Source: Gp6-AA40 sp035293405 (GTDB lineage Bacteria; Acidobacteriota; Vicinamibacteria; Vicinamibacterales; UBA2999). Taken from it: a DNA stretch of 64,000 bases. Location: positions 10,327-74,326 of the forward strand of contig DATDOE010000104.1 of assembly GCA_035293405.1 (NCBI GenBank). Direction: 5' to 3'. A program made the translations under genes and the position numbers. Within the stretch, counting starts at the first letter, position 1, and every line of letters starts with the position of its first letter. Under the pieces are notes generated by a model. That model made no database searches and was not told the origin of the DNA. It worked only from the letters and a program-made list of their open reading frames with translations. Below, piece after piece: positions 17,974 to 25,868 of the stretch.

Positions 17974-18806
17974 GGCGATTCCGAAGGCAGCAGCGCGGCG
18001 AAGTGCCGGCCCGATGCAGCATCCGTGACCAGGAACCGTGGCAGGGCCATGATCGGGTCGCTGGTGGTCGCGACTCGGCGATCCAGCGTGACGCCGGCGA
18101 CATAGCCGGCATCGACGCCGATCTGGAGGAGCTCCTCGTCATAGACACCAAAGGGCCAGGCGATCACATCGACATTCGCGCCGAGCCGCTGCTCAAGCAC
18201 CGTCTTCGAGCGCGTCAACTGCGTCAGTGCAAACGCGCGGTACACGGCCGGCAGAAGTTGCCGTTTCTCGGTTGCGAAGTTGGGATGCCAATACGAGTGC
18301 GATTGAACGTCGAACAGACCGGTCGCCGCGAGCGTGCGTAGCTGGTCCCATGTCATCGCGTAGGCGGCATTCGAGATGGCGAACGGGTAGGTGAACAGCG
18401 TGACGTGAACGCCGAGCTCGCGCACGAGCGGCAGCATGTCGGTGAACACCGAGCGATGTCCATCGTCCGCAGTAAGGACGACCGAGCGAGCAGGCGGCGC
18501 AGGTCCGAGGTGCAGCCGCCACGCAATCCACGCGCTCAGCGGTATGACTTGGTAGCCGTGCTCCCTCAAGTACTCAAGCTGCGACCGGAACGTACTGGTC
18601 CGGACGGTCATCGAGTCGGCGACAACGGGACCGAAACGGTGGTAAACGAGAATCGACGCTCGCACCTCGGGCGGCCGGGCCCCACCGATGGGTGCCGGGT
18701 ACGCAAGGGATGTCCCGTCTCGGCCAGCATCTGGCGGCAGCGTACACAGCAAGAGGCCTACGACAGCGGACAGGCACGCGATGCGGGAATAAGCGCGTTC
18801 GAGCAT
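17970..18806 (-). CDS. Polysaccharide deacetylase (NodB homology)
   Basis: 278 residues from ATG 18806, preferred to an ATG 20 codons upstream because it starts a clean signal peptide (MLERAYSRIACLSAVVGLLL). NodB-type motifs: VLTADDGHRSVF (the TFDDG motif with A for F), FDVQSHSYWHPNF (metal-binding H-S-x-x-H), and VIAWPFGVYDEELL. CE4 enzymes remove acetyl groups from peptidoglycan, chitin or exopolysaccharide outside the membrane. The stop overlaps the next gene start (ATGA), so the glycosidase-like gene is coupled to it. Confidence 0.85.
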   Translation of the reverse strand: MLERAYSRIACLSAVVGLLLCTLPPDAGRDGTSLAYPAPIGGARPPEVRASILVYHRFGPVVADSMTVRTSTFRSQLEYLREHGYQVIPLSAWIAWRLHLGPAPPARSVVLTADDGHRSVFTDMLPLVRELGVHVTLFTYPFAISNAAYAMTWDQLRTLAATGLFDVQSHSYWHPNFATEKRQLLPAVYRAFALTQLTRSKTVLEQRLGANVDVIAWPFGVYDEELLQIGVDAGYVAGVTLDRRVATTSDPIMALPRFLVTDAASGRHFAALLPSESP

Positions 18807-19303
18807 CTCTCTCGAACGGAAGCGCGTGCAAGGCGAATACCTCGCCGATGTCCGGTCAGAACGCACTCCAAGGTCTTGGGCGCGGTCGATTTCACGCGGA
18901 CACGCGAGAGATTCCCCACTCGTAGACGCGGTCGCGCCGAATCGCTCTTACGCCCATCCCTTCAGTGCTTGGCGTGTGGTGCTCGAACCCAAGGTTGGAC
19001 GATCGACGTCAACCCGGTTTACCGGTGGCCCCGCCGACAAATCGGCAGCCAGACTGTCCATCGCCTCGACAGGGCCTCTCCAAACATATCCAGTCGGCAG
19101 TACGAGTCAGAATCGCGGGGAGAACACTTCACCGCCGCATAGAAAGTTCGCGCGAGCCGTTTGCCTGGCGACGTCTGGTTGAGGTGCGGAGTTTTGCGCT
19201 GCGCTGCTGAATAGTTCGCGACTATGTCGCACTGATCGTTTGTGACCAGTCACGAATGTCCGCTCCGACGGTGCGCGTCCAATGGGGCAGCGAACGCGGT
19301 TGT
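18807..19303. other. Intergenic, no gene recognised
   Basis: Roughly 500 bp between divergent units (deacetylase leftwards, PEBP operon rightwards). Open frames here lack ribosome sites and known motifs. A possible sigma-54 element begins at 19304; nothing else was recognised. Confidence 0.5.
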
Positions 19304-19319
19304 TGGTCCGTCCTATGCT
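19304..19319 (+). promoter_or_regulatory. Possible sigma-54 promoter (weak)
   Basis: TGGTCCGTCCTATGCT has GG-N10-GC spacing with a partial -12 box (ATGCT). It lies 71 bp before the PEBP start. It is weaker than the other sites of this kind in the window. Confidence 0.3.
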
Positions 19320-19389
19320 TTGCCCTGGTTGCAGAGCCGCGGTGCAGGCAGCACGACACCGCGACGGCTTCCACTCACCGACCGACTAT

Positions 19390-19857
19390 ATGGCGTTCAC
19401 CCTCACGAGTTCCGCATTTCAGGACGGCGAGACGATTCCGCGGCAGTTCACGTGCGACGGCAACGACCTCGCGCCGCCGCTGGCGTGGTCGGAGGCGCCG
19501 GAGGGCACGCGCAGCTTCGTCCTCATCATGGAAGATCCCGACGCGCCACACGGGGCTTTCACGCACTGGCTGCTGTACGACATTCCCGCGACGACGACCG
19601 AGTTGCAAGAGCAGGCGGGCTGTACAGCCCTGCCAAACAGCTTCGGCCGGGCCGCGTACGGCGGGCCCTGCCCGCCGTCCGGCCATGGGCCGCATCGATA
19701 TGTCTTCACGCTCTACGCGATTGACGTACCCGCCCTCGAGATGCACGGCAGGACTCGGGCGTCGCTCGACCGCGCACTCCGCGGGCACACGCTGGCCACC
19801 GCACGTCTGACGGGCCGCTACGAGCGCGACAGGAAGAGAAAGGCACACACAACGTGA
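19390..19857 (+). CDS. YbhB/YbcL-type PEBP family protein
   Basis: 155 residues from ATG 19390 (MAFTLTSSAFQDG). It shows the phosphatidylethanolamine-binding/Raf-kinase-inhibitor-like fold: IPRQFTCDGNDLAPPLAWSE, VLIMEDPDAPHGAFTHWLLY with the DPDAP and HW anion-pocket residues, and GYxGP-like AYGGPCPPSGHGPHRYVF. Bacterial YbhB-type proteins are small cytosolic ligand-binding proteins of uncertain role. It is first in a rightward four-gene unit (PEBP, Mth938-like, DUF5335, hydrolase) at the edge of the stress island. Confidence 0.9.
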   Translation: MAFTLTSSAFQDGETIPRQFTCDGNDLAPPLAWSEAPEGTRSFVLIMEDPDAPHGAFTHWLLYDIPATTTELQEQAGCTALPNSFGRAAYGGPCPPSGHGPHRYVFTLYAIDVPALEMHGRTRASLDRALRGHTLATARLTGRYERDRKRKAHTT

Positions 19858-19886
19858 CACCGGCAGTCAGCGCGTGAGGTCGGATT

Positions 19887-20231
19887 ATGAACATCTCAGG
19901 CTACCGCTTCGGCAAAGTCGACATCGGAGGCAAGACGTACACGTCGGACGTGATCATCACGCCGGAGCGCGTGATCGACGGGTGGTGGAGACAGCAGGGT
20001 CATGCTCTGGCGGTCGCCGACCTCGACGATGTCGTCGCGGCCAAGCCCGATGTCCTCGTGATCGGCACCGGCTACTTCGGGGGAATGTCCGTTTCACGGG
20101 AGACGCGGCGGTACCTGGAGGCACAGGGCATTCAAGTGCGCGACGCGCGCACCGGCGAGGCCGCACACGACTTCAACGAACTCCAGAAGGAGCATGGTCG
20201 AGTCGTTGCCGCGCTGCATCTCACGTGTTGA
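19887..20231 (+). CDS. Mth938-like (DUF498/AAMDC) domain protein
   Basis: 114 residues from ATG 19887. The motif series ISGYRFGKVDIGGKTYTSDV, IITPERVIDGWWRQQGH, PDVLVIGTGYFGGMSV and TGEAAHDFNELQKEHGRVVA matches the small Mth938-like family (AAMDC in animals), a compact alpha/beta fold with no firmly known activity in bacteria. It lies 29 bp after the PEBP gene and 3 bp before the next, so it is in the same transcript. Confidence 0.85.
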   Translation: MNISGYRFGKVDIGGKTYTSDVIITPERVIDGWWRQQGHALAVADLDDVVAAKPDVLVIGTGYFGGMSVSRETRRYLEAQGIQVRDARTGEAAHDFNELQKEHGRVVAALHLTC

Positions 20232-20234
20232 GCG

Positions 20235-20639
20235 ATGCCGACGATTGAATTGCTCCGTGAGACCTGGGTCGACCGGTTGAATGCGTTCACGATGGCGCAC
20301 GAGGGCTGGATGGCGTCGCTCGAGGTGTTCGGTCCCGAGACGGGCGAGCACCCCGCCGTTGTCGATTTGCCACTGATCGGCGTCTCAGCCGATCGCGTGG
20401 ATCATGACGGCACGGTTGCCGTCTCGGTCGCCCTGTCAGCCGGCGAGCACCTCACGCGTGTCATCCGTGACGTCGCGCGCATCTGCATCGAGCAGAGCGA
20501 CGATGGAGGCACGGCGGCTCTGCTCATCGAATCAGCTGACGGAACAAGAACGACGGTCCATCTCCGGGCAACGCCGCTGCGCGGCCAGCCATTGCGCGTC
20601 CTTGATCCACCGCACCGCGAGCGCGACGCCATCTCGTGA
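20235..20639 (+). CDS. DUF5335-like hypothetical protein
   Basis: 134 residues from ATG 20235, tightly spaced on both sides within the operon. The sequence (WVDRLNAFTMAHEGWMASLE, GVSADRVDHDGTVAVSV, TTVHLRATPLRGQPLRVLDP) resembles DUF5335 proteins, small cytosolic proteins often found beside BON, Hsp20 and UspA genes. No catalytic motif is visible. Confidence 0.65.
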   Translation: MPTIELLRETWVDRLNAFTMAHEGWMASLEVFGPETGEHPAVVDLPLIGVSADRVDHDGTVAVSVALSAGEHLTRVIRDVARICIEQSDDGGTAALLIESADGTRTTVHLRATPLRGQPLRVLDPPHRERDAIS

Positions 20640-20651
20640 CGGAGAGCGGGC

Positions 20652-21845
20652 ATGAGTGTGCGCTACTCCCGACGAGCCGCCGTTGCGACGATAGGCGCCA
20701 TCGTTTTGATGCTCGTCGCCGCTCAGGCGTACTACTACGCCCATGGTTTGTCGCTCGTCGTTCGAGGGGCCAACCTTACCGGCTTCATTCGGACGGTTGC
20801 CGATCTCGACACGGTGCATCACGACGAGCGTCTCATGCGCATTCCCATGCGTCTGGGATCAATCGGGGGCCGCGCATACGTGCCCACGCGAGGATCCAGT
20901 CAGACTGTACTGGTCGTCGCGGGACTTCACCCAGCCGGCATCGATGAGCCGCGTCTCATGGCGCTGTCACGCGAGCTCGCCAAGAGCAAGGTGACGGTCG
21001 TCACTCCGGAGATTCCCGAGCTGTCGCGATTCGAGATCGTGCCCGCACTCACGGATCAGATCGAGCAGGCGGCCTTGTGGCTTGCCACCAGCGCCGACCT
21101 CACGCCGACAGGTCGTATCGGACTCATCGGGATCAGTTTCAGCGGCGGCCTTTCAGTCGTGGCCGCCGGCCGTCCAGGGTTGCGCGCTCGCCTGTCGTAT
21201 GTGTTTGCGTTCGGCGGTCATGACGACCTCCCCCGGGTGCTGACGTACCTCTGCACAGGAGTGGAGGGTGGGCCCACTATCGGTCCGTGGGAACTGGATC
21301 CCGCAACCGTGCAGCGGCCGCCACACGATTACGGGGTTGCCGTCGTGCTGCTGAACGTCGCCGATCATCTGGTGCCACCCGAGCAAGTCGCTGTGCTTCG
21401 CGATGCCGTGCGGCGCTTTCTCTGGGCGTCGTATCTCGATGCCGTGGATGCACCGGCGGCCGCGCGTGAGTTCGCCGAGTTGCGGACGCTTGCACGAGGC
21501 CTGCCAGAGCCCGCGGCAACACTGCTTGATTTGGTCAACAATCGCGAGGTGGCGCACCTCGGACCTCGCCTGCTGCCCTATGTCGCGAGCCATGTTGAAG
21601 CGGCGGCGCTGTCACCTGCTCGATCACCTACTCCAACAGCGCCCGTCTACTTGCTGCACGGCAGGTTCGACACGGTCATCCCGGCTGCAGAGTCGGTGTA
21701 CCTGGCGCAGCGCCTTCGCGCGCAGTCGGTACCCGTCCGTTTACTCCTGACCGATCTGATTTCTCACGCCGAAGCCGACCAACCCGTTCGCGTCGTGGAC
21801 GTGTGGAAACTCACGCGCTTCTGGAGTGACTTGCTCGGTCGATGA
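20652..21845 (+). CDS. Membrane-anchored alpha/beta hydrolase-like protein
   Basis: 397 residues. An N-terminal membrane anchor (AAVATIGAIVLMLVAAQAYY) is followed by an alpha/beta-hydrolase core: VLVVAGLHPAGIDEPR strand-turn, and the nucleophile elbow GLIGISFSGGLSVVAAG with the Ser of S-F-S-G-G. A late HGRFDTVIPAAESVYLAQ contains a likely acid, and ISHAEAD a likely His. The Asp and His fall at the expected places. The substrate is unknown; such enzymes act as esterases or peptidases facing the periplasm. It closes the rightward four-gene unit. Confidence 0.75.
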   Translation: MSVRYSRRAAVATIGAIVLMLVAAQAYYYAHGLSLVVRGANLTGFIRTVADLDTVHHDERLMRIPMRLGSIGGRAYVPTRGSSQTVLVVAGLHPAGIDEPRLMALSRELAKSKVTVVTPEIPELSRFEIVPALTDQIEQAALWLATSADLTPTGRIGLIGISFSGGLSVVAAGRPGLRARLSYVFAFGGHDDLPRVLTYLCTGVEGGPTIGPWELDPATVQRPPHDYGVAVVLLNVADHLVPPEQVAVLRDAVRRFLWASYLDAVDAPAAAREFAELRTLARGLPEPAATLLDLVNNREVAHLGPRLLPYVASHVEAAALSPARSPTPTAPVYLLHGRFDTVIPAAESVYLAQRLRAQSVPVRLLLTDLISHAEADQPVRVVDVWKLTRFWSDLLGR

Positions 21846-21872
21846 ACGATCGACCAGGTCTCCTTCGGGAGA

Positions 21873-22322
21873 TCATCTACGCAGTTCGCGCTCGAGCTTC
21901 TGCTCTCGTGCGACGAGTCCGACGAGCTCGCTCAGCTCCTCTGACATCACTTCGAGAATGTCGTCGAACGCAATGAGACCTTCGAGCCGGCCATCGCCGC
22001 TGACGACCGGCAGCCGGCGGATGCCCCGCGAGTGCATCGTCGACAGGGCGGAGCGTAGCGTCGTGGCCGGGCGCGTCGTGATGACGTCGCGGGTCATCAC
22101 GTCGCCTACCAGCAGCGACTCGACCTTGTCCGGACTCTGCGCGACAGCGCCCACCACGATGTCCCGGTCGGTCAGGATACCGGTCGGACGGTCTCTCTTC
22201 TCACCGTCGACGACCACCACTGTCCCAACATGGTGGTCGCGCATTCGCCTAGCCGCATCGGCGACAGTCTCGTCCGGCGTAGCCGTGACCACGGATCTCA
22301 TGCAGACATCACCTACAGTCAT
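21873..22322 (-). CDS. Tandem CBS domain protein
   Basis: 149 residues from ATG 22322, with GAAAGG about 8 bases upstream. Two CBS domains: VGDVCMRSVVTATPDETVAD with GTVVVVDGEKRDRPTGILTD then RD, and VGDVMTRDVITTRPATTLRS with IRRLPVVSGDGRLEGLIAFD then D. It ends in a helical tail (EELSELVGLVAREQKLEREL). CBS pairs bind adenine nucleotides and are common in hypoxia/dormancy regulons. A strong sigma-54 element lies about 90 bp upstream. A decayed copy of its C-terminus sits at 22745-22890. Confidence 0.9.
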   Translation of the reverse strand: MTVGDVCMRSVVTATPDETVADAARRMRDHHVGTVVVVDGEKRDRPTGILTDRDIVVGAVAQSPDKVESLLVGDVMTRDVITTRPATTLRSALSTMHSRGIRRLPVVSGDGRLEGLIAFDDILEVMSEELSELVGLVAREQKLERELRR

Positions 22323-22412
22323 AGTCTTTCCTTTGCTCGTTTCGGGAACAATGAACGAATGTCGCGCTCATCTGCATCGCAAGCAATGCGTGCGTGACAC
22401 GGGATGACAATA

Positions 22413-22429
22413 CGCAATGACCGTACCCC
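22413..22429 (-). promoter_or_regulatory. Sigma-54 promoter of the CBS gene
   Basis: On the minus strand GGGGTACGGTCATTGCG matches the consensus TGGCACG-N4-TTGC with exact GG-N10-GC spacing. It points at the CBS gene starting at 22322. Confidence 0.65.
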
Positions 22430-22478
22430 TCCGGTGTGATCGCGACGATCGATACGCTTGCGCACGACCTGACGCCGA

Positions 22479-22697
22479 CTAGGTCTGTCCTCTCAAAGGC
22501 CCCGGGGACACTGTCGGATCTACTTCGAGCGGTTCCTCTGCGGGATCGATTTGCCATTCGTGCTGGCACCTTTGGCAAAAATAGACAAGAGAACCACGGA
22601 TATCGTGACGAAGCAGCGGGCCATGCGCCTGGCACACAGGACACTCGATGCCATGTCGTCGCCGGTCATCGGCAGTAGGAGCCATTTGGATACCCAT
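22479..22697 (-). CDS. Small zinc-ribbon protein
   Basis: 72 residues from ATG 22697 (MGIQMAPTADD). A longer frame to 22820 exists, but its first 41 codons are the tail of a CBS pseudogene, so it is rejected. The protein has one four-cysteine ribbon, IECPVCQAHGPLLRHD then YFCQRCQHEWQID, and an acidic tail. It is a likely structural zinc knuckle; function unknown. It would be transcribed from the sigma-54 element at 22890. Confidence 0.65.
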   Translation of the reverse strand: MGIQMAPTADDRRRHGIECPVCQAHGPLLRHDIRGSLVYFCQRCQHEWQIDPAEEPLEVDPTVSPGPLRGQT

Positions 22698-22744
22698 CCC
22701 TTCTTCTTTGCCAGACAAGCCGAATCGCGCCCTCTCCGGAACAT

Positions 22745-22890
22745 CACGTGTGGAGTTCGCGGTCGAGGCTCTACTCGCGCACCAGAGCACGACGAGCTCG
22801 TTCAATTCCTCGAACGTCATCTTCAGACGTCGTCACACGCGACGAGGCCTCCAGCCGTCCATCCCCACAGGGTGAACAGCAACGCAATTG
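22745..22890 (-). pseudogene. C-terminal CBS domain remnant
   Basis: Spread over three frames the minus strand gives GDGRLE, GLVACDD, MTFEELNELVVL and SLDRELHT. Compare GDGRLEGLIAFDD, EELSELVGLV and KLERELRR at the end of the intact CBS protein at 21873. Several indels separate the pieces. The N-terminal domain is absent and a sigma-54 element abuts the remnant, suggesting a deletion between promoter and gene tail. Confidence 0.75.
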
Positions 22891-22905
22891 GCAACGACCG
22901 TGCCG
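22890..22905 (-). promoter_or_regulatory. Sigma-54 promoter upstream of the CBS remnant and zinc ribbon
   Basis: Minus-strand CGGCACGGTCGTTGCC is nearly a perfect -24/-12 element (GGCACG-N4-TTGC). The near-palindrome TTGGGAATTTTCCGC lies about 76 bp upstream. Confidence 0.7.
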
Positions 22906-22979
22906 CGCGCAGCTTCCGGCTTGTAGGCGTACCTGGGAGGAAGCGCATCAAGCTCTTGCGCAGAATTCCGTAACAGGCC

Positions 22980-22994
22980 GCGGAAAATTCCCAA
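22980..22994 (-). promoter_or_regulatory. Candidate activator site A (TTGGGAATTTTCCGC)
   Basis: A 15-bp near-palindrome also found upstream of three other leftward units at 25713, 45910 and 51276. It lies about 76 bp upstream of a sigma-54 element, a normal place for an enhancer-binding protein. Confidence 0.5.
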
Positions 22995-23156
22995 GGCGCC
23001 TGACGAAGTCCGCGTCAGACGACCGCTCCCTCAGCTAGCACTTGGCATCGCGAATTCCCAGACGGAAGGCGGCATGATTGGTGGCGATGTGCGCGGCGAA
23101 GGTGAAGCCAAGGATCAGCGCGACCTCGACACACTACTTGTTGTGCGTCCGTGTGC

Positions 23157-23786
23157 TCAACCTGGTTTCGGCTTCATCGGTCCTGATCGTCGCGAAGGCG
23201 CGCCAGTCACCATCGTTTTCTCATCGAGCACCGACCGGCCTCCGCCACCGGCGACGTGACCACCGCCGCCACTCGGTGTGTAGCCGCTGTCATCGGGCCG
23301 CCTGCGATTGTCTTCGTACGATGGCTTGCGACGGCGCACGTGAACTCCCCACTTCTCCGGATGTCCGCTCCGCTGGGAGAGATGGCGGTGCTCCTCCATG
23401 ACGCAGCACTCTTTGATCAGCGTCAGCCCATGCTGCTGTGCCGCCACATCGGCAGCCGGGCTCCATGCGCCGGGAGGAAGCCAGACCGCCTCGGCACCTT
23501 TGGCAGCCGCCTCTTCCACGTGTGCGGGTACGGCAGACGGGCTGCGGAACACGACGACGAGGTCGACGGCACCAGGAATATCAGCCAGACTGGCATACGT
23601 CGCCAGGCCAGCGACGTCCGACTGATCCAGGCGCACAGGAATGACGTCGTAACCTTCATGCGCGAGATATCGTGCGACCACATGACTGTGACGTTCGGGA
23701 CTCGGGCTGGCGCCGACGATCGCAATAGTTCTGGCCCGCTGCAGCACGTGTCGCATGACACTCTTGGTCGGGGTCAGGTGTTTCAT
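23157..23786 (-). CDS. CoA-binding domain protein (YccU-like)
   Basis: 209 residues from ATG 23786. The N-terminal ~135 residues are a Rossmann CoA-binding domain: IAIVGASPSPERHSHVVARY, GYDVIPVRLDQ, VDLVVVFRSPSAVPAHVEEA, AVWLPPGAW and LIKECCVMEEHRHL. A ~70-residue glycine-rich tail follows (KWGVHVRRRKPSYEDNR then GYTPSGGGGHVAGGGG), which I recall on some homologues in stress islands. Members bind CoA or acyl-CoA and may sense acylation state. It is the last gene of the leftward BON-Hsp20-CBS cluster, with a possible weak sigma-54 element 29 bp upstream. Confidence 0.85.
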   Translation of the reverse strand: MKHLTPTKSVMRHVLQRARTIAIVGASPSPERHSHVVARYLAHEGYDVIPVRLDQSDVAGLATYASLADIPGAVDLVVVFRSPSAVPAHVEEAAAKGAEAVWLPPGAWSPAADVAAQQHGLTLIKECCVMEEHRHLSQRSGHPEKWGVHVRRRKPSYEDNRRRPDDSGYTPSGGGGHVAGGGGRSVLDEKTMVTGAPSRRSGPMKPKPG

Positions 23787-23813
23787 GGCATGTCCTCACG
23801 CACTGCACTACGT

Positions 23814-23829
23814 TGCGCACGAAAGGCCA
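23814..23829 (-). promoter_or_regulatory. Possible sigma-54 promoter of the CoA-binding gene
   Basis: TGGCCTTTCGTGCGCA has GG-N10-GC spacing and a good -24 start, but the -12 box reads GCGCA instead of TTGCA. Confidence 0.35.
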
Positions 23830-23897
23830 GCGTCGCTGGTCGACGGACGTGGCGTGACGTCCGCCGATCAGCGCGTGGCGTCCTGGGCCTCCTCGCG

Positions 23898-24353
23898 CTA
23901 CGCAGCCGCGGCTGCTGGCGCGGCATGGTGGGCGCAGATGGCTGTGAGCGTCGCAACCACCTCGTCGTTCCGCACCGCTTTGTCGGCGCCCGCTGCGAGC
24001 ACAAGGTCGTTCATCGAGATGATGCCGACCAGGGCACCGTTCTCAGTTACGGGCAACCGGCGGACCCGCTGCGATGCCATCGTGTCGAGCGCCACGTGCA
24101 CATCGTCGTCGGGCCCGCACGCCCATACTTTGCCTGTGGCGACGTCGCCAACAGTGATCTGTGACGCCGGCTTGTTCCGCGTGGCCAATGCGACGTACAT
24201 GTCACGATCGGTCACCACGCCGACGAGCTTGCCCCCGTCAACCAGAGGCAGGATGCCGCAATCCGCACCCCAGAGCAGGTGCGCCGCCGCGGCGAGCGTG
24301 GTGTCGCGGGAAGCGGTCTTCGGCTGTGTTGTCATGATCTCTTTGATCTTCAT
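23898..24353 (-). CDS. Tandem CBS domain protein
   Basis: 151 residues from ATG 24353, nine bases after the Hsp20 stop, with AGGAG upstream. First CBS: IKEIMTTQPKTASRDTTLAA, GILPLVDGGKLVGVVTDRDM. Second: VGDVATGKVWACGPDDDVHV, VRRLPVTENGALVGIISMND. The tail is Ala/His rich. The architecture resembles mycobacterial Hrp1-type hypoxic response proteins, and nucleotide sensing is expected. It is co-transcribed with hsp20. Confidence 0.9.
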   Translation of the reverse strand: MKIKEIMTTQPKTASRDTTLAAAAHLLWGADCGILPLVDGGKLVGVVTDRDMYVALATRNKPASQITVGDVATGKVWACGPDDDVHVALDTMASQRVRRLPVTENGALVGIISMNDLVLAAGADKAVRNDEVVATLTAICAHHAAPAAAAA

Positions 24354-24362
24354 GCGTTCCTC

Positions 24363-24878
24363 CTATGCCGCGGTCTTGGCCTTGGGTTCCTGGATTTCGA
24401 CCTTCCGCATCTTCGCTTCGGGTCGCGCGGGCAACGGCACGCTCACCTCGAGCACACCATCCGTGAAGGTGGCCTTGACGTCTTCGATCTTGGCGCCCTC
24501 CGGCAGCGGCACACTCCGGTAGAAGCTCCCGCACTCGCGCTCGCATCGATAGAGCTGCTCCCCCTTCTCCTCGGCCTCGCTTTTCCGCTCCCCGGAAATC
24601 GCGAGCCGGCCGTCGGTGACCTCCACCTTGACGTCCTCCTTCTTCATGCCAGGCAGGTCGATCTTCGTCACGAGGCGGTTGTCCTTCTCGAAGACGTCGA
24701 TCTCCGCGTACCAGCTGACCTCCGAGATGGCTCGTCTCCGGAGCGATGGCCAGCGGAAGAACGGCCGCGTGGGTTCGCCGAACAACCGGTCGAACTCGGA
24801 TGTCATCTCGCGCATCAAAGCGAATGGATCGCCAAAGAAGCGGATTGGAACGAGCTCGGTCTCTCTCTTGGGTGCCAT
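24363..24878 (-). CDS. Hsp20/alpha-crystallin small heat shock protein
   Basis: 171 residues from ATG 24878 with a strong AAGGAGG upstream. The alpha-crystallin core runs from WYAEIDVFEKDNRLVTKIDL through VKVEVTDGRLAISGERK to GSFYRSVPLPEGAKIEDVKA and FTDGVLEVSVP, with the G-V-L motif. It is an ATP-independent holdase that binds unfolding proteins. The C-terminus is a basic tail (KMRKVEIQEP) rather than a clear IXI motif. Two decayed relatives occur in the window (16119 and 43307). Confidence 0.95.
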   Translation of the reverse strand: MAPKRETELVPIRFFGDPFALMREMTSEFDRLFGEPTRPFFRWPSLRRRAISEVSWYAEIDVFEKDNRLVTKIDLPGMKKEDVKVEVTDGRLAISGERKSEAEEKGEQLYRCERECGSFYRSVPLPEGAKIEDVKATFTDGVLEVSVPLPARPEAKMRKVEIQEPKAKTAA

Positions 24879-24930
24879 GGAACCTCCTTCACTGCATCGA
24901 AATCAGATCCACCCGGACGGCGGGGAGAAC

Positions 24931-25320
24931 CTACGGGACGACGGCCATGTGGTCTTCAACGACCGTGACGCCAGGGGCGGCCCATGCCGCCCGCCTGGCT
25001 TCCTCTCGCTCGGCGGCCGAGTGCGGGTCGCTGGGCACCTGGGTGTTCCACTTCATCGCGTGCACGGCCGCCTGCGCGACGTCCGTGTCGCTGCGCTCGA
25101 ACTCACGCCCGAGCCGAACCTTCAGGTCGTTCGCCACGCCTCCGACCCCATACACGCTGAGCACCACGCGCTCGGCGGCTTGCTTCTCTGCGTAGCTACC
25201 CACGTCTCCACGCAACGTCACGACGCCTCCGTCGACCGTCACGTCGACATCGCTCACGTCGATGCTCGGCTCCCAGTCGAGGGCGTCCTCGATCTGCTCC
25301 AACAGCTCACCATCAGTCAT
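24931..25320 (-). CDS. BON domain protein with large internal deletion
   Basis: 129 residues from ATG 25320. The N-terminal BON domain is intact (LLEQIEDALDWEPSIDVSDV, GGVVTLRGDVGSYAEKQAAE, GVANDLKVRL). Residue ~96 then jumps (WNTQVPSDPHSAAEREEARR) straight to the end of the third BON domain (AAWAAPGVTVVEDHMAVVP). The paralogue at 43540 has the same two segments separated by roughly 100 residues, so BON2 and most of BON3 were lost in frame. BON domains bind lipid or glycan surfaces. The start overlaps the preceding hydrolase remnant stop. Confidence 0.85.
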   Translation of the reverse strand: MTDGELLEQIEDALDWEPSIDVSDVDVTVDGGVVTLRGDVGSYAEKQAAERVVLSVYGVGGVANDLKVRLGREFERSDTDVAQAAVHAMKWNTQVPSDPHSAAEREEARRAAWAAPGVTVVEDHMAVVP

Positions 25321-25526
25321 CGCGGCACCGCCTCGTCTTGAGTTCCGCGCCTCACGCCCGTCTGGAGCCCGCGGCGCGGACGGTTCCTGTTACTGAACCG
25401 GCTGCTGCCGCTGCCGTGCGCGAAGATGACGAGTCCCTTCGCGCCGGCCGGCACGCGCAGATCGGCCTTCAACGTGGCGGCCCCGGCGGGAACCTCCACG
25501 GCCTCGATTGCGGCGGTCTTGTTCAT
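25317..25526 (-). pseudogene. Dienelactone-hydrolase-type N-terminal fragment
   Basis: ATG 25526 opens MNKTAAIEAVEVPAGAATLK then VPAGAKGLVIFAHGSGSSRF, the first strands and oxyanion HGSGSS turn of dienelactone-hydrolase-like enzymes. After about 46 residues similarity ends in an arginine-rich tail and a stop, leaving no nucleophile, Asp or His. It is a truncated remnant, overlapping the BON start (ATGA). Confidence 0.75.
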
Positions 25527-25601
25527 GACTGTCCTCGATGCCGATGAAGTGACGTGACGTCCTCTCGGGTGCTTCGCGTCTCCAATGCGACGGACAGCAA
25601 G

Positions 25602-25617
25602 AGCAACAGGCATTCCT
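25602..25617 (-). promoter_or_regulatory. Sigma-54-like promoter of the BON-Hsp20-CBS cluster
   Basis: Minus-strand AGGAATGCCTGTTGCT has exact GG-N10-GC spacing and a perfect TTGCT -12 box; the -24 box is AGGAAT. Activator-site copy B lies about 97 bp upstream. Confidence 0.5.
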
Positions 25618-25712
25618 TCTGAGATCGCGATGTTGTCGGAAGTTCGCCGAGCAGTACTGCGATAGGTCGACTCGCCCAATGGCCAGCTCGTGCGGAATTC
25701 TCAGCGCACCGG

Positions 25713-25727
25713 CCGGAAAATTTCCAA
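25713..25727 (-). promoter_or_regulatory. Candidate activator site B (TTGGAAATTTTCCGG)
   Basis: Member of the 15-bp near-palindrome family, placed about 97 bp upstream of a sigma-54-like element. Confidence 0.5.
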
Positions 25728-25745
25728 CTCAACCTTGGAGCGGAA

Positions 25746-25868
25746 TCAGCCCCTCGCTTTTGTGCATGCGAAACGATGGAAGAAATATTCGGCACGACGG
25801 TCTGCGCCGATGAACCCGAATCCTTTGTCCCTGACCAGCCGCTTGATCGTGCCGTTCATCTGCGCCAT
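25746..25868 (-). pseudogene. Cold-shock domain protein, truncated
   Basis: 40 codons from ATG 25868: MNGTIKRLVRDKGFGFIGAD then EYFFHRFACTKARG. It has RNP1 (KGFGFI) and the start of RNP2 (YFFHR), but the remaining two to three strands of the OB fold are lost. Intact members are about 65-70 residues, so this cannot fold normally. Confidence 0.75.

Noticed and set aside
22697..22820. Extended N-terminus for the zinc-ribbon protein (start at 22820)
   Set aside because: Those codons align with the C-terminal helix of the CBS protein in pseudogene frames, so they are not part of the real gene.
23160..23200. Plus-strand GFGFIGPDRREG, resembling cold-shock RNP1
   Set aside because: Only about a dozen residues match the cold-shock remnant at 25746, and the segment is antisense to the CoA-binding protein tail. 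It could be a real scrap, but there is too little to call.
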